Made by a program: the position numbers and the translations under genes. From the NCBI RefSeq assembly GCF_028463845.1, contig NZ_CP116805.1:992001-1056000 (forward strand): 64,000 bases of DNA, in the 5' to 3' direction. Below the pieces are notes generated by a model. The model was not told the DNA's origin. It did no database searches and saw only the letters and a list, made by a program, of their open reading frames with translations. The stretch comes from Gimibacter soli (GTDB lineage Bacteria > Pseudomonadota > Alphaproteobacteria > Sphingomonadales > Kordiimonadaceae). Below are positions 52,701-61,647 of this stretch, one piece after another (positions within the stretch are counted from its first letter, which is position 1; each line of letters starts with the position of its first letter).

Positions 52701-53068
52701 TCCTTGCCGATCATGGTTGCATTGAGCGTGCGGTAGCAGCTCGCCGAAAACTCGGCGCACGGGTCTTTGCTGCTGCTGCGCCAGTGCCGGGCATAGTGCC
52801 TGAGGGCACGGCCCTTACCGGCCTTGCCGTTTTTCATATAGCGGTCGGCATACCATACCGGATCGAACCACCGGTTCGGTCGGATACCCTGCGCTTCACC
52901 CCAGACGACATAATGAAAAACGGGGTCGAGCCCGCAACGCCGCACATCGGCGTTCTCGGCAAGATACCAGTCGCGGTCGAAAAGGCCGGTCGCGATGACC
53001 TGACGACGGAGTCGCGCCCGCTTGAAATATCGGCGCAGTTTCTTGAGCGGGCTGTCGGACGGATGCAT
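49724..53068 (-). CDS. Bifunctional glycosyltransferase (GT4 + GT2) with N-terminal FDxxWY repeats
   Basis: A 1114-residue protein starting at ATG 53068; the longer frame overlaps the upstream gene. Residues ~25-450 contain eight copies of a unit marked by FDxxWY or a variant and followed by DPxxHYxxxGxxEG (for example GLFDRDWYLAENADV and DLFDAEWYLERYPDA). A GT4 domain follows (about 480-850: HWVVPDFAIGGGGHMTIFRM, YFVQDFEPAF, YSLVPQEMMACGLPLVELD), resembling rhamnosyltransferases of the WsaF type. A GT2 domain ends the protein (about 860-1090: SVVIPTLNPGPDFEKVLKAV, LVIDSGSKDDT, TKFGEDQLWAEAI). With the adjacent rfb genes, a role in rhamnose transfer is likely. Confidence 0.85.
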   Translation of the reverse strand: MHPSDSPLKKLRRYFKRARLRRQVIATGLFDRDWYLAENADVRRCGLDPVFHYVVWGEAQGIRPNRWFDPVWYADRYMKNGKAGKGRALRHYARHWRSSSKDPCAEFSASCYRTLNATMIGKDEDPLAHYLAKGSTAGAIVLGQAFSGSYGAAKLEDYLAIRTSGLFDSDWYTRRNADATTVDPVAHYVEKGVPAGRWPNRYFDTAWYLQTYRLEIGGRNPFAHFIREGAAKGNAPSRRFSPSLYLNHRPEAVESGLAPLSHFMRNGAVANAALYCPALTEGASDQVRRDYELLLASDLFDAEWYLERYPDAVWAKIDPLVQYLLHGSNEGRRPNPHFDSRWYKALHASEIGDENPLAHYIREGAAKGYRPSRIFDPGLYRAKNPDIGAAEPLAHYLTIGIHEGRAFPTAADHMQGSGATDPSAQLPGLEPMRDMVRYPVRPLAEPEGAFNPMALDIHWVVPDFAIGGGGHMTIFRMTHLLELMGHRVTIWVNNPSKHKTPAEAYETIVKHFQHFAGEVRFIDGSFAEARGDALIATDCWSVWPVMSATHFKQRFYFVQDFEPAFHPMGARYLAAEETYRQDLYCICASPWLAGLMGERYGRKASHFWLAADRSVYYPPAARTQNKVPRIAVYARHFTARRAVEFAMLALEELARRGIAFEVDFFGADLQLDAAPFVFRDHGVTTPEALADLFRTSDIGLVFSATNYSLVPQEMMACGLPLVELDVESTRAIFPVETVSFAAPHPASIADALERLIDDPAARTQQAAAAMRWVEHFSWENAAREVEQAICAGLWERTNGVAVQPPATMMPMKASVVIPTLNPGPDFEKVLKAVLEQQAPWRFEILVIDSGSKDDTLNIVRKYPTVKLHQINKQDFNHGDTRNLGAELTSGEFIAYLTHDALPASTRWLFNLVTALEHYPDAAGVFGKHLAWPDATPFTKRDMKAHFTGFDRLPLALDKATDANRYAAEDPSWRQKLHFYSDNNSCFRRTIWEKIPYPRTKFGEDQLWAEAIIKAGYAKVYAPQAVVYHSHDFNEADTEERHFIESAFFKHFFGYELMRSPEQLEQAIAGFDKADTAWAAANDVPEAALEHQRKITRARLEGMLRGTLADTSEMF

Positions 53069-53078
53069 GGCTGACTGG

Positions 53079-55442
53079 TTACTCTTTTGGCTGGATTGGC
53101 GCTTCGATCGCCTGAAATGCCTTGCCCTGACGAGCAAAAAGCGACGGATACCAGGGGTCGCCGGCAAAGGTGGCGCCCCACTTGGCCCTCATATGGTCGC
53201 GTTCTGCTTCCTCGCGGGCGCTTTTGGCGCGGTCCTGCGCGTCATACCCCCGGCTTTTCGACTCAAAATGCGACAAGGTCAAGGCAGGAACGTACAGGGT
53301 GGCAAGGCCGGCGGCCCCTGCTTTGAAGCAGATTTCATAATCGCTGTAACCGATACCGAGGTCATCCTCGTCAAATCCACCGATGCGGTCGAACACATCG
53401 CGGCGACAGCCGAGGAATGCCCCGAAGACGGCAAGCGTGCGATGCGGGCGGCGGGTGCGGTCCAGATACAGGCCATCATCGCAGGTGTCGCCCATGCCTT
53501 CCTGCGCTCCGTCCACCACAGAATGGAAGATCACACCGGCATGCTGGATCGTGCCGTCTTCATAGAGAAGCCGCGCGCCTACGATACCAACCTCAGGGCG
53601 GGCGAGATAGCCTCGCAAAGTCTGGTCCCAGCCCTCCGTCAGCGCCAGCGTGTCATTATTCAGGAACAGCAGATAATCAGCATCGGTTGCCTTTGCGGCT
53701 GCGTTGTTGAGCGCCGACCAGTTGAAGGGCCGGTCATCGCGGATCAGCTTGATACTGCCTTTGCGGGCAGCTTCAGCGAGCCAGGCGAGGGTGGCCGGGT
53801 CGTCGCTGCCATTGTCGACAATGATGATCTCTGTATGGGCGTCGTGGCCAAGCGTGCGGTGCAGGCTTTCAACACAGGGGCGCACGAGATCAAGCCCGTT
53901 CCGGGTCGGGATGATGATCGCAAGCTTCGGCAGGGCGGGGTCTGCTTCCCATTCGATTGTCAGGCAGTCGTCGATAGCACCGCCGAAAATGTCACTATGG
54001 GGGTGCACTGTGGCCTTGCGGCGCGTGCGGGCGAGGTGTGCGGTCACTGCCGCCGGGTCTGCCTCGGCGCGCGGTGCTGTGCCAAGGTGCCACGTCACAC
54101 CGGGCGCGGAGGCCAGCGCTTGGGCGCCGCCTTCTTCGAACGCGCGCAGCATCAGGTCTTGCCCGCTCGTCAGCCCCTTCTGCTTCACCAGAAACTCCCG
54201 ACGCACCAGAAGGGCGCGGCCGCTGTCATTGCGTGAAAGCAGCAGGTCATGGTCGAACGCCGCGAACAGGCGAGGGGCGATATAGCGCCCGTCGGCGGAG
54301 ATATGGTCGTGATCGGGATAAAGCACCAGCGCATCCGGCTGGCGTTCGATCATGGCGGCGAGGTGGGCAAGCGCGCCGGGCTCCAGTTCATCCTGCGCAT
54401 GCAGGGGCATCACCCAGTCGGCGGCTATATCGCCGGCCGCGTTCGCAAGGGCCTCCCAGTCGGGCACATCGCCAACCGGCAGGGTGGCGATCCAGCCGGC
54501 ATCGCCACCAGCGGCCAGCTCCGGGCGGTAAAGGGCCGCATACAGATCATAGTTCGCGAGCGGGAAGCGGCGAAACTGGTCAACGCCCGGCAGCGCCCCG
54601 GTGATATGGGTCAGCAGCTCCAAAAAAGCGGCATCCCGGGTGTCTTTCTGCGCCAGTAGCGTCTGTCCGATATCGGCCAGGCGCTGCAGATGGCCAATGG
54701 TAGTGATCTCGTCGCGGTGGATTTCCGTAGCCGGCATGATCGGGCGGCCCGTGCGGCGGTCGTGCGCTGTCAGCAGCAGAGTGGGCGCCCCGTCCAGCCG
54801 GCGCGGGACACCGACAGTCTTCTCGAAACCGAAACGTCCGTGGCCGCCGTGAATATCCTGCAGGTCACGCCGCATCCTGTCAGGACGCGTGGTGCCGACA
54901 TAGGCGCCGTTCAGGAAGAAATCGAGTTCGAGCACAAGGTCCGGATCATCGGTCGCCACAGCCCAGCCACGCACGGTCGATCCGCTTACCGTCTCGATCC
55001 GGGCGAGGGTCGCGGGCTGACTGTCTCCATGACGGGCGAGCCGGTCCATCATCCGGGCATAGGCCTTGCCGTCACGCGCCGCAACGAAGGCGCGCCTTGC
55101 CCTGTCGCCTTCGAAGGAAGCGGCAAGGAGATCGGCCCAGCCGAGATCGGGCGTAGCGTCTTCGGCATCGAAATGCCGCGCCAGTCCCTTCAGCACCATC
55201 CTGCGGGCAGTGATGGGCAGCCATTCGTGGGGCAAGGACAGGCCTTCCTCCAGTGCCAGAAGGACAGCATCGCGAAACTCGTTTGTGGCGATCAGGCGTT
55301 TGGCGACACCAAAGGGGGTGTCCTCTTCACCGTTGATCCGGGCGAAGTCCTTCTCGCTTGGCTCCCTGCCAAGGCACCAGAGATAGAGATACCGGACATC
55401 GTCCGGACCAAGCTTCCGGCGGCCTCTGAACCAGCGTTTCAT
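53079..55442 (-). CDS. Large GT2 glycosyltransferase with N-terminal DUF4214-like domain
   Basis: A 787-residue protein. Residues ~12-60 (DVRYLYLWCLGREPSEKDF) look like the DUF4214 helical domain. A small beta domain (about 150-240: VRGWAVATDDPDLVLELDFF) is of a type seen in glycan enzymes. The C-terminal GT2 domain (about 505-740) is clear: LAIIIPTRNGLDLVRPCVES, IIVDNGSDDP, LFLNNDTLALTEGW with the metal-binding NND, and FDEDDLGIGYSDYEICFKAG. It starts 16 bases after rfbA and ends 10 bases before the 1114-residue transferase gene, so it belongs to the rhamnose operon. The acceptor is unknown. Confidence 0.87.
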   Translation of the reverse strand: MKRWFRGRRKLGPDDVRYLYLWCLGREPSEKDFARINGEEDTPFGVAKRLIATNEFRDAVLLALEEGLSLPHEWLPITARRMVLKGLARHFDAEDATPDLGWADLLAASFEGDRARRAFVAARDGKAYARMMDRLARHGDSQPATLARIETVSGSTVRGWAVATDDPDLVLELDFFLNGAYVGTTRPDRMRRDLQDIHGGHGRFGFEKTVGVPRRLDGAPTLLLTAHDRRTGRPIMPATEIHRDEITTIGHLQRLADIGQTLLAQKDTRDAAFLELLTHITGALPGVDQFRRFPLANYDLYAALYRPELAAGGDAGWIATLPVGDVPDWEALANAAGDIAADWVMPLHAQDELEPGALAHLAAMIERQPDALVLYPDHDHISADGRYIAPRLFAAFDHDLLLSRNDSGRALLVRREFLVKQKGLTSGQDLMLRAFEEGGAQALASAPGVTWHLGTAPRAEADPAAVTAHLARTRRKATVHPHSDIFGGAIDDCLTIEWEADPALPKLAIIIPTRNGLDLVRPCVESLHRTLGHDAHTEIIIVDNGSDDPATLAWLAEAARKGSIKLIRDDRPFNWSALNNAAAKATDADYLLFLNNDTLALTEGWDQTLRGYLARPEVGIVGARLLYEDGTIQHAGVIFHSVVDGAQEGMGDTCDDGLYLDRTRRPHRTLAVFGAFLGCRRDVFDRIGGFDEDDLGIGYSDYEICFKAGAAGLATLYVPALTLSHFESKSRGYDAQDRAKSAREEAERDHMRAKWGATFAGDPWYPSLFARQGKAFQAIEAPIQPKE

Positions 55443-55458
55443 GGAAGGAACCTGGCCC

Positions 55459-56340
55459 TCAGAAGCCGGCTGCCGGGCCGAACTTGAGGAGCGACTTCAG
55501 ATACTCGCCGTAGCTGTTCTTGTAGCTCGCCGCCAGTTTTTCGAGCGTGGCGTCATCGATGAAGCCGGAACGCCACGCTACTTCCTCGGGGCAGGCGATC
55601 TTCAGGCCCTGACGGGCTTCGATCGTCTGAACGAAGGTGGCAGCCTGCAGGAGGCTGTCGACGGTGCCGGTATCGAGCCATGCGGTGCCGCGCTGCAGCT
55701 TGATCACATGCAGGTCGCCGCGCTTCAGGTAGGCGTCGTTCACGCTCGTGATTTCAAGCTCGCCGCGTGCGGAGGGCTCTACCGTCTTGGCGATATCGAC
55801 GACATCCTTGTCGTAGAAATAGAGGCCGGTAACAGCAAGGTTGCTCTTCGGCTTGGCGGGCTTTTCCTCGATGGAGATAGCACGGCCCGAGGCATCCATT
55901 TCCACCACGCCAAAGGCGGTCGGGTCACCCACCGGGTAGGCGAACACATAGGCGCCTTTTTCCACCTTGCCAGCCTGCTTCAGATACTGGGTGAAGCCGG
56001 CGGCATAGAAGATATTGTCGCCAAGGGCGAGCGCGCAGGCATCGCCGTCCACGAACTTTTCGCCAATGAGGAAAGCCTGCGCCAGCCCCTTGGGCTCGGG
56101 CTGCACGGCATACTCAAGGCGAATGCCCCACTGGCTGCCGTCGCCCAGAAGGTCGCGGTAGAGGGGGGTATGTTCGGGCGTCGAGATGATCAGGACTTCG
56201 CGGATACCGGCCAGCATCAGCGTGGTCAGCGGATAATAGATCATCGGCTTGTCGTAAACCGGCAAGAGCTGCTTGCTGATCGACTTGGTGATCGGATAAA
56301 GCCGCGTGCCAAGCCCGCCAGCCAGAATGATGCCCTTCAT
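55459..56340 (-). CDS. rfbA: Glucose-1-phosphate thymidylyltransferase
   Basis: RfbA makes dTDP-glucose, the first step to dTDP-L-rhamnose. The 293-residue protein has the signature [20 protein letters not shown] (1-20), [23 protein letters not shown] (about 109-115) and the C-terminal [13 protein letters not shown]. Length and motifs are those of the RmlA family. The four rml genes lie together in the order rfbC-rfbB-rfbD-rfbA along the minus strand. Confidence 0.97.
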   Translation of the reverse strand: MKGIILAGGLGTRLYPITKSISKQLLPVYDKPMIYYPLTTLMLAGIREVLIISTPEHTPLYRDLLGDGSQWGIRLEYAVQPEPKGLAQAFLIGEKFVDGDACALALGDNIFYAAGFTQYLKQAGKVEKGAYVFAYPVGDPTAFGVVEMDASGRAISIEEKPAKPKSNLAVTGLYFYDKDVVDIAKTVEPSARGELEITSVNDAYLKRGDLHVIKLQRGTAWLDTGTVDSLLQAATFVQTIEARQGLKIACPEEVAWRSGFIDDATLEKLAASYKNSYGEYLKSLLKFGPAAGF

Positions 56341-56374
56341 GCTTCCCTCCGGAAAATTGAATGCCGACGCGAGA

Positions 56375-57262
56375 CTAGCCGACTTCGCCCGTCTCGACTA
56401 GGCGTTTGACGCAGGCGTCGGTACTGGCCTCCCATGCGGGCAGGCGGACGCTGAAAACGGTTTCGAGCTTGCCGCAATCGAGCCGGCTGTTGGCCGGGCG
56501 TTTGGCGGGTGTCGGATAGTCAGCCGTGGTGATTGCATTCACCGTTGGCGCCTTCTGACCGGCGATGTGTTCGCCCGCTTCGAAGATGCGGGTGGCAAAG
56601 CCGTGCCAGCTGATACTGCCTGTGCCTGCCAGATGATAGATGCCGGCCTTGCCCTCGGTGCCCTTTTCAAGGACAGCGACAAGGGCGGCGGCTATATCCG
56701 GTGCATAGGTCGGGTTGCCGACCTGATCGGCCACCACGCCAAGCGTGTCGCGGGTGGCGCCAAGCTTCAGCATGGTTTTCAGGAAATTCTTGCCCCAGGG
56801 GCTATAGACCCATGCCGTGCGGAAGACGAGGGCATCGGGGTTCACCTGCATCACTGCCTGCTCGCCGGCGAGCTTTGACCGGCCATAGGCACCTGTGGGG
56901 CCTGTCGGGTCGGTTTCCACATAAGGTGCATCCTTGGTGCCGTCGAACACATAGTCCGTGGAGATATGCAGGAATGGCAGCCCGCGCGCGTGGGCGATGG
57001 CGGCAAGCGCGGCGGCACCATCGGCATTGATGGCGGTTGCCTCGTCCTCATCCGTCTCGGCGGCGTCCACCGCCGTATAGGCGGCGGCATTGATGATGGC
57101 GTCGGGACGGAAGGCAGCCACAGCTGCATCCATCGAGGTCGGGGACTTCAGGTCAAAATCCGGGCGGCCGAAGGTTTCAAGCGTCAGGTCCTCACGGCCT
57201 TTCGCCAGTTCTTCAAGCGCCAGCGCGACCTGACCCGATTTTCCCGCCACAAGGATGCGCAT
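56375..57262 (-). CDS. rfbD: dTDP-4-dehydrorhamnose reductase
   Basis: RfbD reduces dTDP-4-keto-L-rhamnose to dTDP-L-rhamnose with NAD(P)H, the last step. The 295-residue SDR protein has an N-terminal [20 protein letters not shown], in which the usual GxxGQ motif is kept as [21 protein letters not shown] (about 54-69), [10 protein letters not shown] (about 101-110) and the catalytic YGRSKLAGE (about 127-135). It lies between rfbB (4 bases) and rfbA (34 bases). Confidence 0.95.
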   Translation of the reverse strand: MRILVAGKSGQVALALEELAKGREDLTLETFGRPDFDLKSPTSMDAAVAAFRPDAIINAAAYTAVDAAETDEDEATAINADGAAALAAIAHARGLPFLHISTDYVFDGTKDAPYVETDPTGPTGAYGRSKLAGEQAVMQVNPDALVFRTAWVYSPWGKNFLKTMLKLGATRDTLGVVADQVGNPTYAPDIAAALVAVLEKGTEGKAGIYHLAGTGSISWHGFATRIFEAGEHIAGQKAPTVNAITTADYPTPAKRPANSRLDCGKLETVFSVRLPAWEASTDACVKRLVETGEVG

Positions 57263-57266
57263 GCGA

Positions 57267-58316
57267 TTACTTGCCTTTCAGAAGGCCGCGGCGTTCCTGC
57301 GCCACCTCGCGCAGCGGGCCCCACCACCATTCGTTATCGAGATACCACTGGATGGTCTTCCTGATGCCGGTCTCGAAATTGTCGCCGGCGCGCCAGCCGA
57401 GCTCGTCTTCAAGCTTGGTGGCATCGATGGCATAGCGGGCATCGTGGCCCGGCCGGTCGGTCACGAAGGTGATCTGCTCGGCATAGGGTTTGTTCTTGGG
57501 GCGGATTTCATCGAGGACAGTGCAGATGGTTTTCACCACATGCAGGTTGGTACGCTCGTTACGGCCGCCCACATTGTATTTCTGGCCCAGCCGGCCTTTC
57601 GCCATGATGGTGTAAAGCGCACGGGCATGGTCTTCCACAAACAGCCAGTCGCGGACGTTGGAACCGTCGCCGTAAATCGGCAGCGGGGCGCCATCAAGGG
57701 CATTCAGGATGACAAGCGGAATGAGCTTTTCCGGGAAGTGATACGGCCCGTAATTGTTCGAGCAGTTCGAGATCACGACCGGCAGGCCGTAAGTCTCGTG
57801 CCAGGCATTCGCCAGATGGTCAGCCGATGCCTTCGATGCCGAATAGGGGCTTGAAGGATCGTAGGGTGTCGTTTCGGTGAAAAGACCGTCTGCACCGAGC
57901 GAGCCATATACCTCATCCGTCGAGACATGCAGGAAGCGGAAGGCGGCTTTGTCGGCTTCGTTGAGACCCATCCAATAGGCCCGTGCGGCTTCCAGCAGCT
58001 GGTAGGTGCCGACGATGTTGGTCTGGATGAAATCACCGGCTGCGGTGATCGAGCGGTCCACATGGCTTTCGGCAGCCAGATGCATCACGGCGTCCGGCTG
58101 ATGCTTGGCGAAAATTTCGTCAAGCGCCGCACGATCGCAGATGTCGGCTTTTTCGAACGTGTAAAGCGGGCTGTCCTCGATCTCTTTCAGGCTCGCCAGA
58201 TTGCCGGCATAGGTCAGCTTGTCTAGATTGACGACCTGATGGCCGAGGTCCTTGACAAGATAGCGGCAAACCGCCGAACCGATGAAGCCGGCACCGCCGG
58301 TGACGATGATTTTCAT
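57267..58316 (-). CDS. rfbB: dTDP-glucose 4,6-dehydratase
   Basis: RfbB converts dTDP-glucose to dTDP-4-keto-6-deoxyglucose. The 349-residue SDR enzyme shows [20 protein letters not shown] (about 4-23), [12 protein letters not shown] (about 81-92), [11 protein letters not shown] (with the Thr-Asp-Glu catalytic set), [11 protein letters not shown] (about 162-172) and [13 protein letters not shown]. The length is normal. Intact, 6 bases downstream of rfbC. Confidence 0.97.
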   Translation of the reverse strand: MKIIVTGGAGFIGSAVCRYLVKDLGHQVVNLDKLTYAGNLASLKEIEDSPLYTFEKADICDRAALDEIFAKHQPDAVMHLAAESHVDRSITAAGDFIQTNIVGTYQLLEAARAYWMGLNEADKAAFRFLHVSTDEVYGSLGADGLFTETTPYDPSSPYSASKASADHLANAWHETYGLPVVISNCSNNYGPYHFPEKLIPLVILNALDGAPLPIYGDGSNVRDWLFVEDHARALYTIMAKGRLGQKYNVGGRNERTNLHVVKTICTVLDEIRPKNKPYAEQITFVTDRPGHDARYAIDATKLEDELGWRAGDNFETGIRKTIQWYLDNEWWWGPLREVAQERRGLLKGK

Positions 58317-58322
58317 GTGGGG

Positions 58323-58886
58323 TCAGCCTTTATAGACAAAGGGATTGTCGAGGTCTTTCAGCCGCGGCAGCTTCCTGTCCTTGTCAGAAAGGATCGCTTT
58401 TGCGGGGTCGATCGGCCACTCGATGCCAAGGTCCGGGTCATCGAAGGCGATACCGCCGTCGCAGCCTGGCGCGTAGAAATCGGTAACCTTATAGAGAAAC
58501 TCGGTATCGGGCTCGAGGGTGCAGAAGGCGTGGGCAAAGCCGCCCGGCACCCAAAGCTGGCGCCAGTTGTCCGCCGACAGCTCCACCGATACATGCTGGC
58601 CGTATGTGGGCGACCCCTTGCGGATATCGACCGCTACATCCAGCACCCGGCCACGAGAAACGCGGACAAGCTTGCCTTGTGTGTGCGGCGGCGTCTGGAA
58701 ATGCAGCCCGCGCACAACGCCCACATCGCGCGACAGCGAATGATTGTCCTGCACAAAGGTCACGCCCGGTACATGCTCGTTGAACACGCGGGTCGAGAAA
58801 GTCTCGGAAAAGAAGCCGCGATCATCACCAAAGCGTTTCGGGGTAAAGAGAAGGACGCCGGGCAGGGCCAGTTCTTCGACGGTCAT
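58323..58886 (-). CDS. rfbC: dTDP-4-dehydrorhamnose 3,5-epimerase
   Basis: RfbC epimerises dTDP-4-keto-6-deoxyglucose at C3 and C5. The 187-residue cupin protein has DDRGFFSETFS (about 22-32), FVQDNHSLS, RGLHFQTPPHTQGKLVRVSR with the catalytic His (about 60-79), DVAVDIRKGSPTYG and FLYKVTDFYAP with the catalytic Tyr. It starts at ATG 58886; the longer frame adds a Pro/Arg-rich stretch from the intergenic region. First gene of the rhamnose operon. Confidence 0.96.
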   Translation of the reverse strand: MTVEELALPGVLLFTPKRFGDDRGFFSETFSTRVFNEHVPGVTFVQDNHSLSRDVGVVRGLHFQTPPHTQGKLVRVSRGRVLDVAVDIRKGSPTYGQHVSVELSADNWRQLWVPGGFAHAFCTLEPDTEFLYKVTDFYAPGCDGGIAFDDPDLGIEWPIDPAKAILSDKDRKLPRLKDLDNPFVYKG

Positions 58887-59023
58887 TGAGCCTCCAAGAG
58901 CGTTTGGTGACAAGGGGTTCGGGACTTTATAGGGGATGCCGCGGGGGAAGGAAAGGGGGCAAGGGCCTTGCGCCGCGCGCGGCGACAACTTATGAGATAG
59001 GGACCTCGACAGGGCAGGCATGG

Positions 59024-60178
59024 ATGCTCAAACGCAAACTCAGGAAAAAGCCGGTGGCCAAGGCCTCCGCGCCGGTGGCAACACCCGGCGCGACGGTGCT
59101 GGGCGTTTATCCGTATGCCCGCCGAAACCCTTTCCAGCGGATGCTTTATGCTGATCCGGGCTGCCATGATGTTGATATCATCATGCTCGCCCGCCCCGAT
59201 GAACTGGAAGCCATCGCTGCGGGTCGTCCTGCCATCGCCCATTATCACTGGGTCCATAGCCTGTTCGACGGTATGAAATCACCCCGTGCGGTGGCGAAGG
59301 CCGCGAAACAGTTTATCGCGCACCTTGATGCGCAAAAGGCGGTCGGCACCGGTATCGTCTGGACACTTCATAATGTAATGTCGCACCGCAGCCGCTGGCC
59401 CGAAGAAGAGTTGATGGTGCGCGAAGCGCTCGCTGCGAAGGCCGATATCATCCATGTGATGAACCCGGATAGTGCGGCGATGACCGGGCCCCTCTACCGG
59501 CTGGACCCCGAGCGTGTACAGCATGTGCCCCACCCGAGCTATTTCGGTGTCTATCCGGCCTATCAGGCGCGCCCGGTGGCGCGGCGGTCGCTGGGGCTGA
59601 AGGACGGCGAAATTGCGCTCTTGTTCTTCGGTATGATCGAGCCCTACAAGGGGTTGCGCACTTTCCTTGCCTCCCTCGATACACTGCAGGACCGGCTTGG
59701 CGGGCGTGTGCGGGCGCTCATTGCCGGGCGACCGTCCGACAAGGACTTTCTGGCCGAGGTTGAAGAAACAGTACGGAAGCGGAATGATATACGCCTTCAT
59801 GCTGAAGCCGTTGATGATCAATCCGTTCAGACATGGTTCAGGGCGGCGGACATAGTGATGTGCCCCTATCCGCGCGGCCTCAATTCCGGGGTGGCGCAAA
59901 CGGCCATCAGTTTCGGTCGCCCGGTGGTGGCGTCCGCCGGATTGCAGCCGACCTTGCCGGACATTCCGGGTGCGGTATCGGTGTTTGATCCCTCGGCGCC
60001 TGATACATTCGTGACGGCGACGTTGGCGGCGGTGAAGGCGGCAGCGCGGCCCGAACTGGAAGCCGAGCTGCTCGAATGGGCGGCGCGACTCGCACCAGAA
60101 TCTGTTTCAAGGCGATTCTTCGCCATGCTAGAAACGGCAGGACTGCTGCCGTCGGACGACCGGGAGAATAAAGCGTGA
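59024..60178 (+). CDS. Glycosyltransferase (GT-B fold, GT4-like)
   Basis: A 384-residue enzyme starting at ATG 59024, divergent from rfbC (137-base gap); the longer frame from 58886 reads antisense to rfbC's start region. The N-terminal domain has GVYPYARRNPFQRMLY, AHYHWVHSLFDGM (about 66-78) and WTLHNVMSH. The donor domain has LFFGMIEPYKGLRTFLASL (about 202-220), PYPRGLNSGVAQTAISFGRP (about 282-301) and VVASAGLQPTLPDIPG. The RGLNSG stretch takes the place of the usual E-x7-E region. It ends in a GTGA overlap with manC, so mannose transfer is a reasonable guess only. Confidence 0.82.
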   Translation: MLKRKLRKKPVAKASAPVATPGATVLGVYPYARRNPFQRMLYADPGCHDVDIIMLARPDELEAIAAGRPAIAHYHWVHSLFDGMKSPRAVAKAAKQFIAHLDAQKAVGTGIVWTLHNVMSHRSRWPEEELMVREALAAKADIIHVMNPDSAAMTGPLYRLDPERVQHVPHPSYFGVYPAYQARPVARRSLGLKDGEIALLFFGMIEPYKGLRTFLASLDTLQDRLGGRVRALIAGRPSDKDFLAEVEETVRKRNDIRLHAEAVDDQSVQTWFRAADIVMCPYPRGLNSGVAQTAISFGRPVVASAGLQPTLPDIPGAVSVFDPSAPDTFVTATLAAVKAAARPELEAELLEWAARLAPESVSRRFFAMLETAGLLPSDDRENKA

Positions 60179-61626
60179 CCAGACTGTCGGACCATGTGGG
60201 GAAGATCCAGCCGGTGATCCTGTCGGGCGGGTCGGGTTCGCGCCTGTGGCCGCTGTCGCGCACGCACTATCCCAAGCAGTTCCTGCCGCTCTATGGCGAC
60301 AAGAGCCTTTTCCTGCAAACGCTGGAGCGGGTGTCGCATTCCTACGGTTTCCGCGATCCGATGGTGATCGCGAACGAGCATCACCGTTTCATCGTCAACG
60401 AGCAGGCCGCCAAGGCCGATGTGGCGCTTGGGCCGTTCCTGCTGGAACCCGTTGGCCGCAATACGGCGCCTGCCATTGCGCTCGCGGCCCTCAGGATTGC
60501 CGAAAGCGATCCCGAGGCGCTTCTGCTGGTGCTGCCTTCCGATCATGTGATTGCCGACGTACCGGCCTTCCACAAGGCGGTTGCCAAGGCTGCTGCCGTC
60601 GCCGCGGAGGGTCGCCTTGTCTGTTTCGGGATGACGCCGACGCGGGCCGAAACCGGCTACGGCTATATCGCGGCAGGCAAGCCGGTCGCCGGTCATGAAG
60701 GGGCCTTCGCGATTGACGCCTTCAAGGAGAAACCCGATGCGAAGACGGCTGAAGGCTATCTGAAATCGGGCGGCTACAGCTGGAACAGCGGCATGTTCAT
60801 GTTCCCGGCGGGCCTCATCCTTGATGAATTCCGTGCCCACGCGCCGGCTATTCTTGATGGAGCCGTCAAGGCGCTTGCGAGTGTGCGGCATGATCTAAAT
60901 TTCGAACGACTTGGCGAATCCGAGTTTGGCGCGATTCCCGCCGATTCCATCGACTATGCCATCATGGAAAAAACGGCGCGGGCGGCTGTGGTGCCCGCCA
61001 GTTTCGGCTGGTCGGACGTGGGCAGTTTCGGCGCGCTTTGGGATATCGCCGAGAAGGATGCCGGCGGCAATGTGACGCACGGCGATGTGATTGCCGAGGC
61101 CTGCCGTAACAGCTATTTTCACACCGATGGCCGCATGGTTGCCGCCCTCGGGCTTGAAGACCTGATCGTTGTCTCCACCGAAGATACCGTCCTTGTCGCC
61201 CACAAGGGGCAGGACCAGGATGTGAAGAAACTGGTGGAACGCTGCAAGGCCGAAGGCCGCAGTCTTGTCGACCTGCACACCACCGTCTATCGCCCGTGGG
61301 GCAGCTACCGTTCGATTGCAGTCGGCCCGCAGTTTCAGGTGAAGGAACTGGTCGTGAAGCCCGGCAAGAAACTGAGCCTGCAGATGCACCATCACCGCGC
61401 CGAGCATTGGGTGGTGGTCGAGGGGACGGCGACGGTCACCCGCGACGAGGATATCCTCACCCTGCATGAAGACCAGTCGATCTATCTGCCGCTCGGGTGT
61501 CGCCACCGGCTTGAAAACCCGGGCAAAATCGATCTCAGGCTGATCGAGGTCCAGTCGGGCAGTTATCTCGGTGAAGATGATATCGTCCGCTTCGAGGACG
61601 ATTTCGGCCGCCTGAAGGACAAATAG
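60175..61626 (+). CDS. manC: Mannose-1-phosphate guanylyltransferase / mannose-6-phosphate isomerase
   Basis: ManC makes GDP-mannose from mannose-1-phosphate and GTP, and type II enzymes also isomerise fructose-6-phosphate. The 483-residue protein has the pyrophosphorylase signature LSGGSGSRLWPLSRTHYPKQ (about 14-33), VLPSDHVIAD (about 119-128) and FKEKPD (about 182-187). A C-terminal cupin isomerase domain (about 365-480) carries RPWGSYRSI and LQMHHHRAEHWVVVEG. The GTG start overlaps the upstream glycosyltransferase stop. No GDP-mannose-consuming pathway enzyme (gmd etc.) is in the window. Confidence 0.95.
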   Translation: MTRLSDHVGKIQPVILSGGSGSRLWPLSRTHYPKQFLPLYGDKSLFLQTLERVSHSYGFRDPMVIANEHHRFIVNEQAAKADVALGPFLLEPVGRNTAPAIALAALRIAESDPEALLLVLPSDHVIADVPAFHKAVAKAAAVAAEGRLVCFGMTPTRAETGYGYIAAGKPVAGHEGAFAIDAFKEKPDAKTAEGYLKSGGYSWNSGMFMFPAGLILDEFRAHAPAILDGAVKALASVRHDLNFERLGESEFGAIPADSIDYAIMEKTARAAVVPASFGWSDVGSFGALWDIAEKDAGGNVTHGDVIAEACRNSYFHTDGRMVAALGLEDLIVVSTEDTVLVAHKGQDQDVKKLVERCKAEGRSLVDLHTTVYRPWGSYRSIAVGPQFQVKELVVKPGKKLSLQMHHHRAEHWVVVEGTATVTRDEDILTLHEDQSIYLPLGCRHRLENPGKIDLRLIEVQSGSYLGEDDIVRFEDDFGRLKDK

Positions 61627-61636
61627 GCGGCCGAAA
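61602..61636. terminator. 12-bp hairpin between convergent manC and galU
   Basis: TTTCGGCCGCCT (61602-61613) and AGGCGGCCGAAA (61625-61636) are perfect complements around an 11-base loop, spanning the manC stop. No strong T run follows on either strand, so it is a candidate bidirectional barrier rather than a textbook terminator. Confidence 0.4.
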
Positions 61637-61647
61637 CAGGCTTTCAG

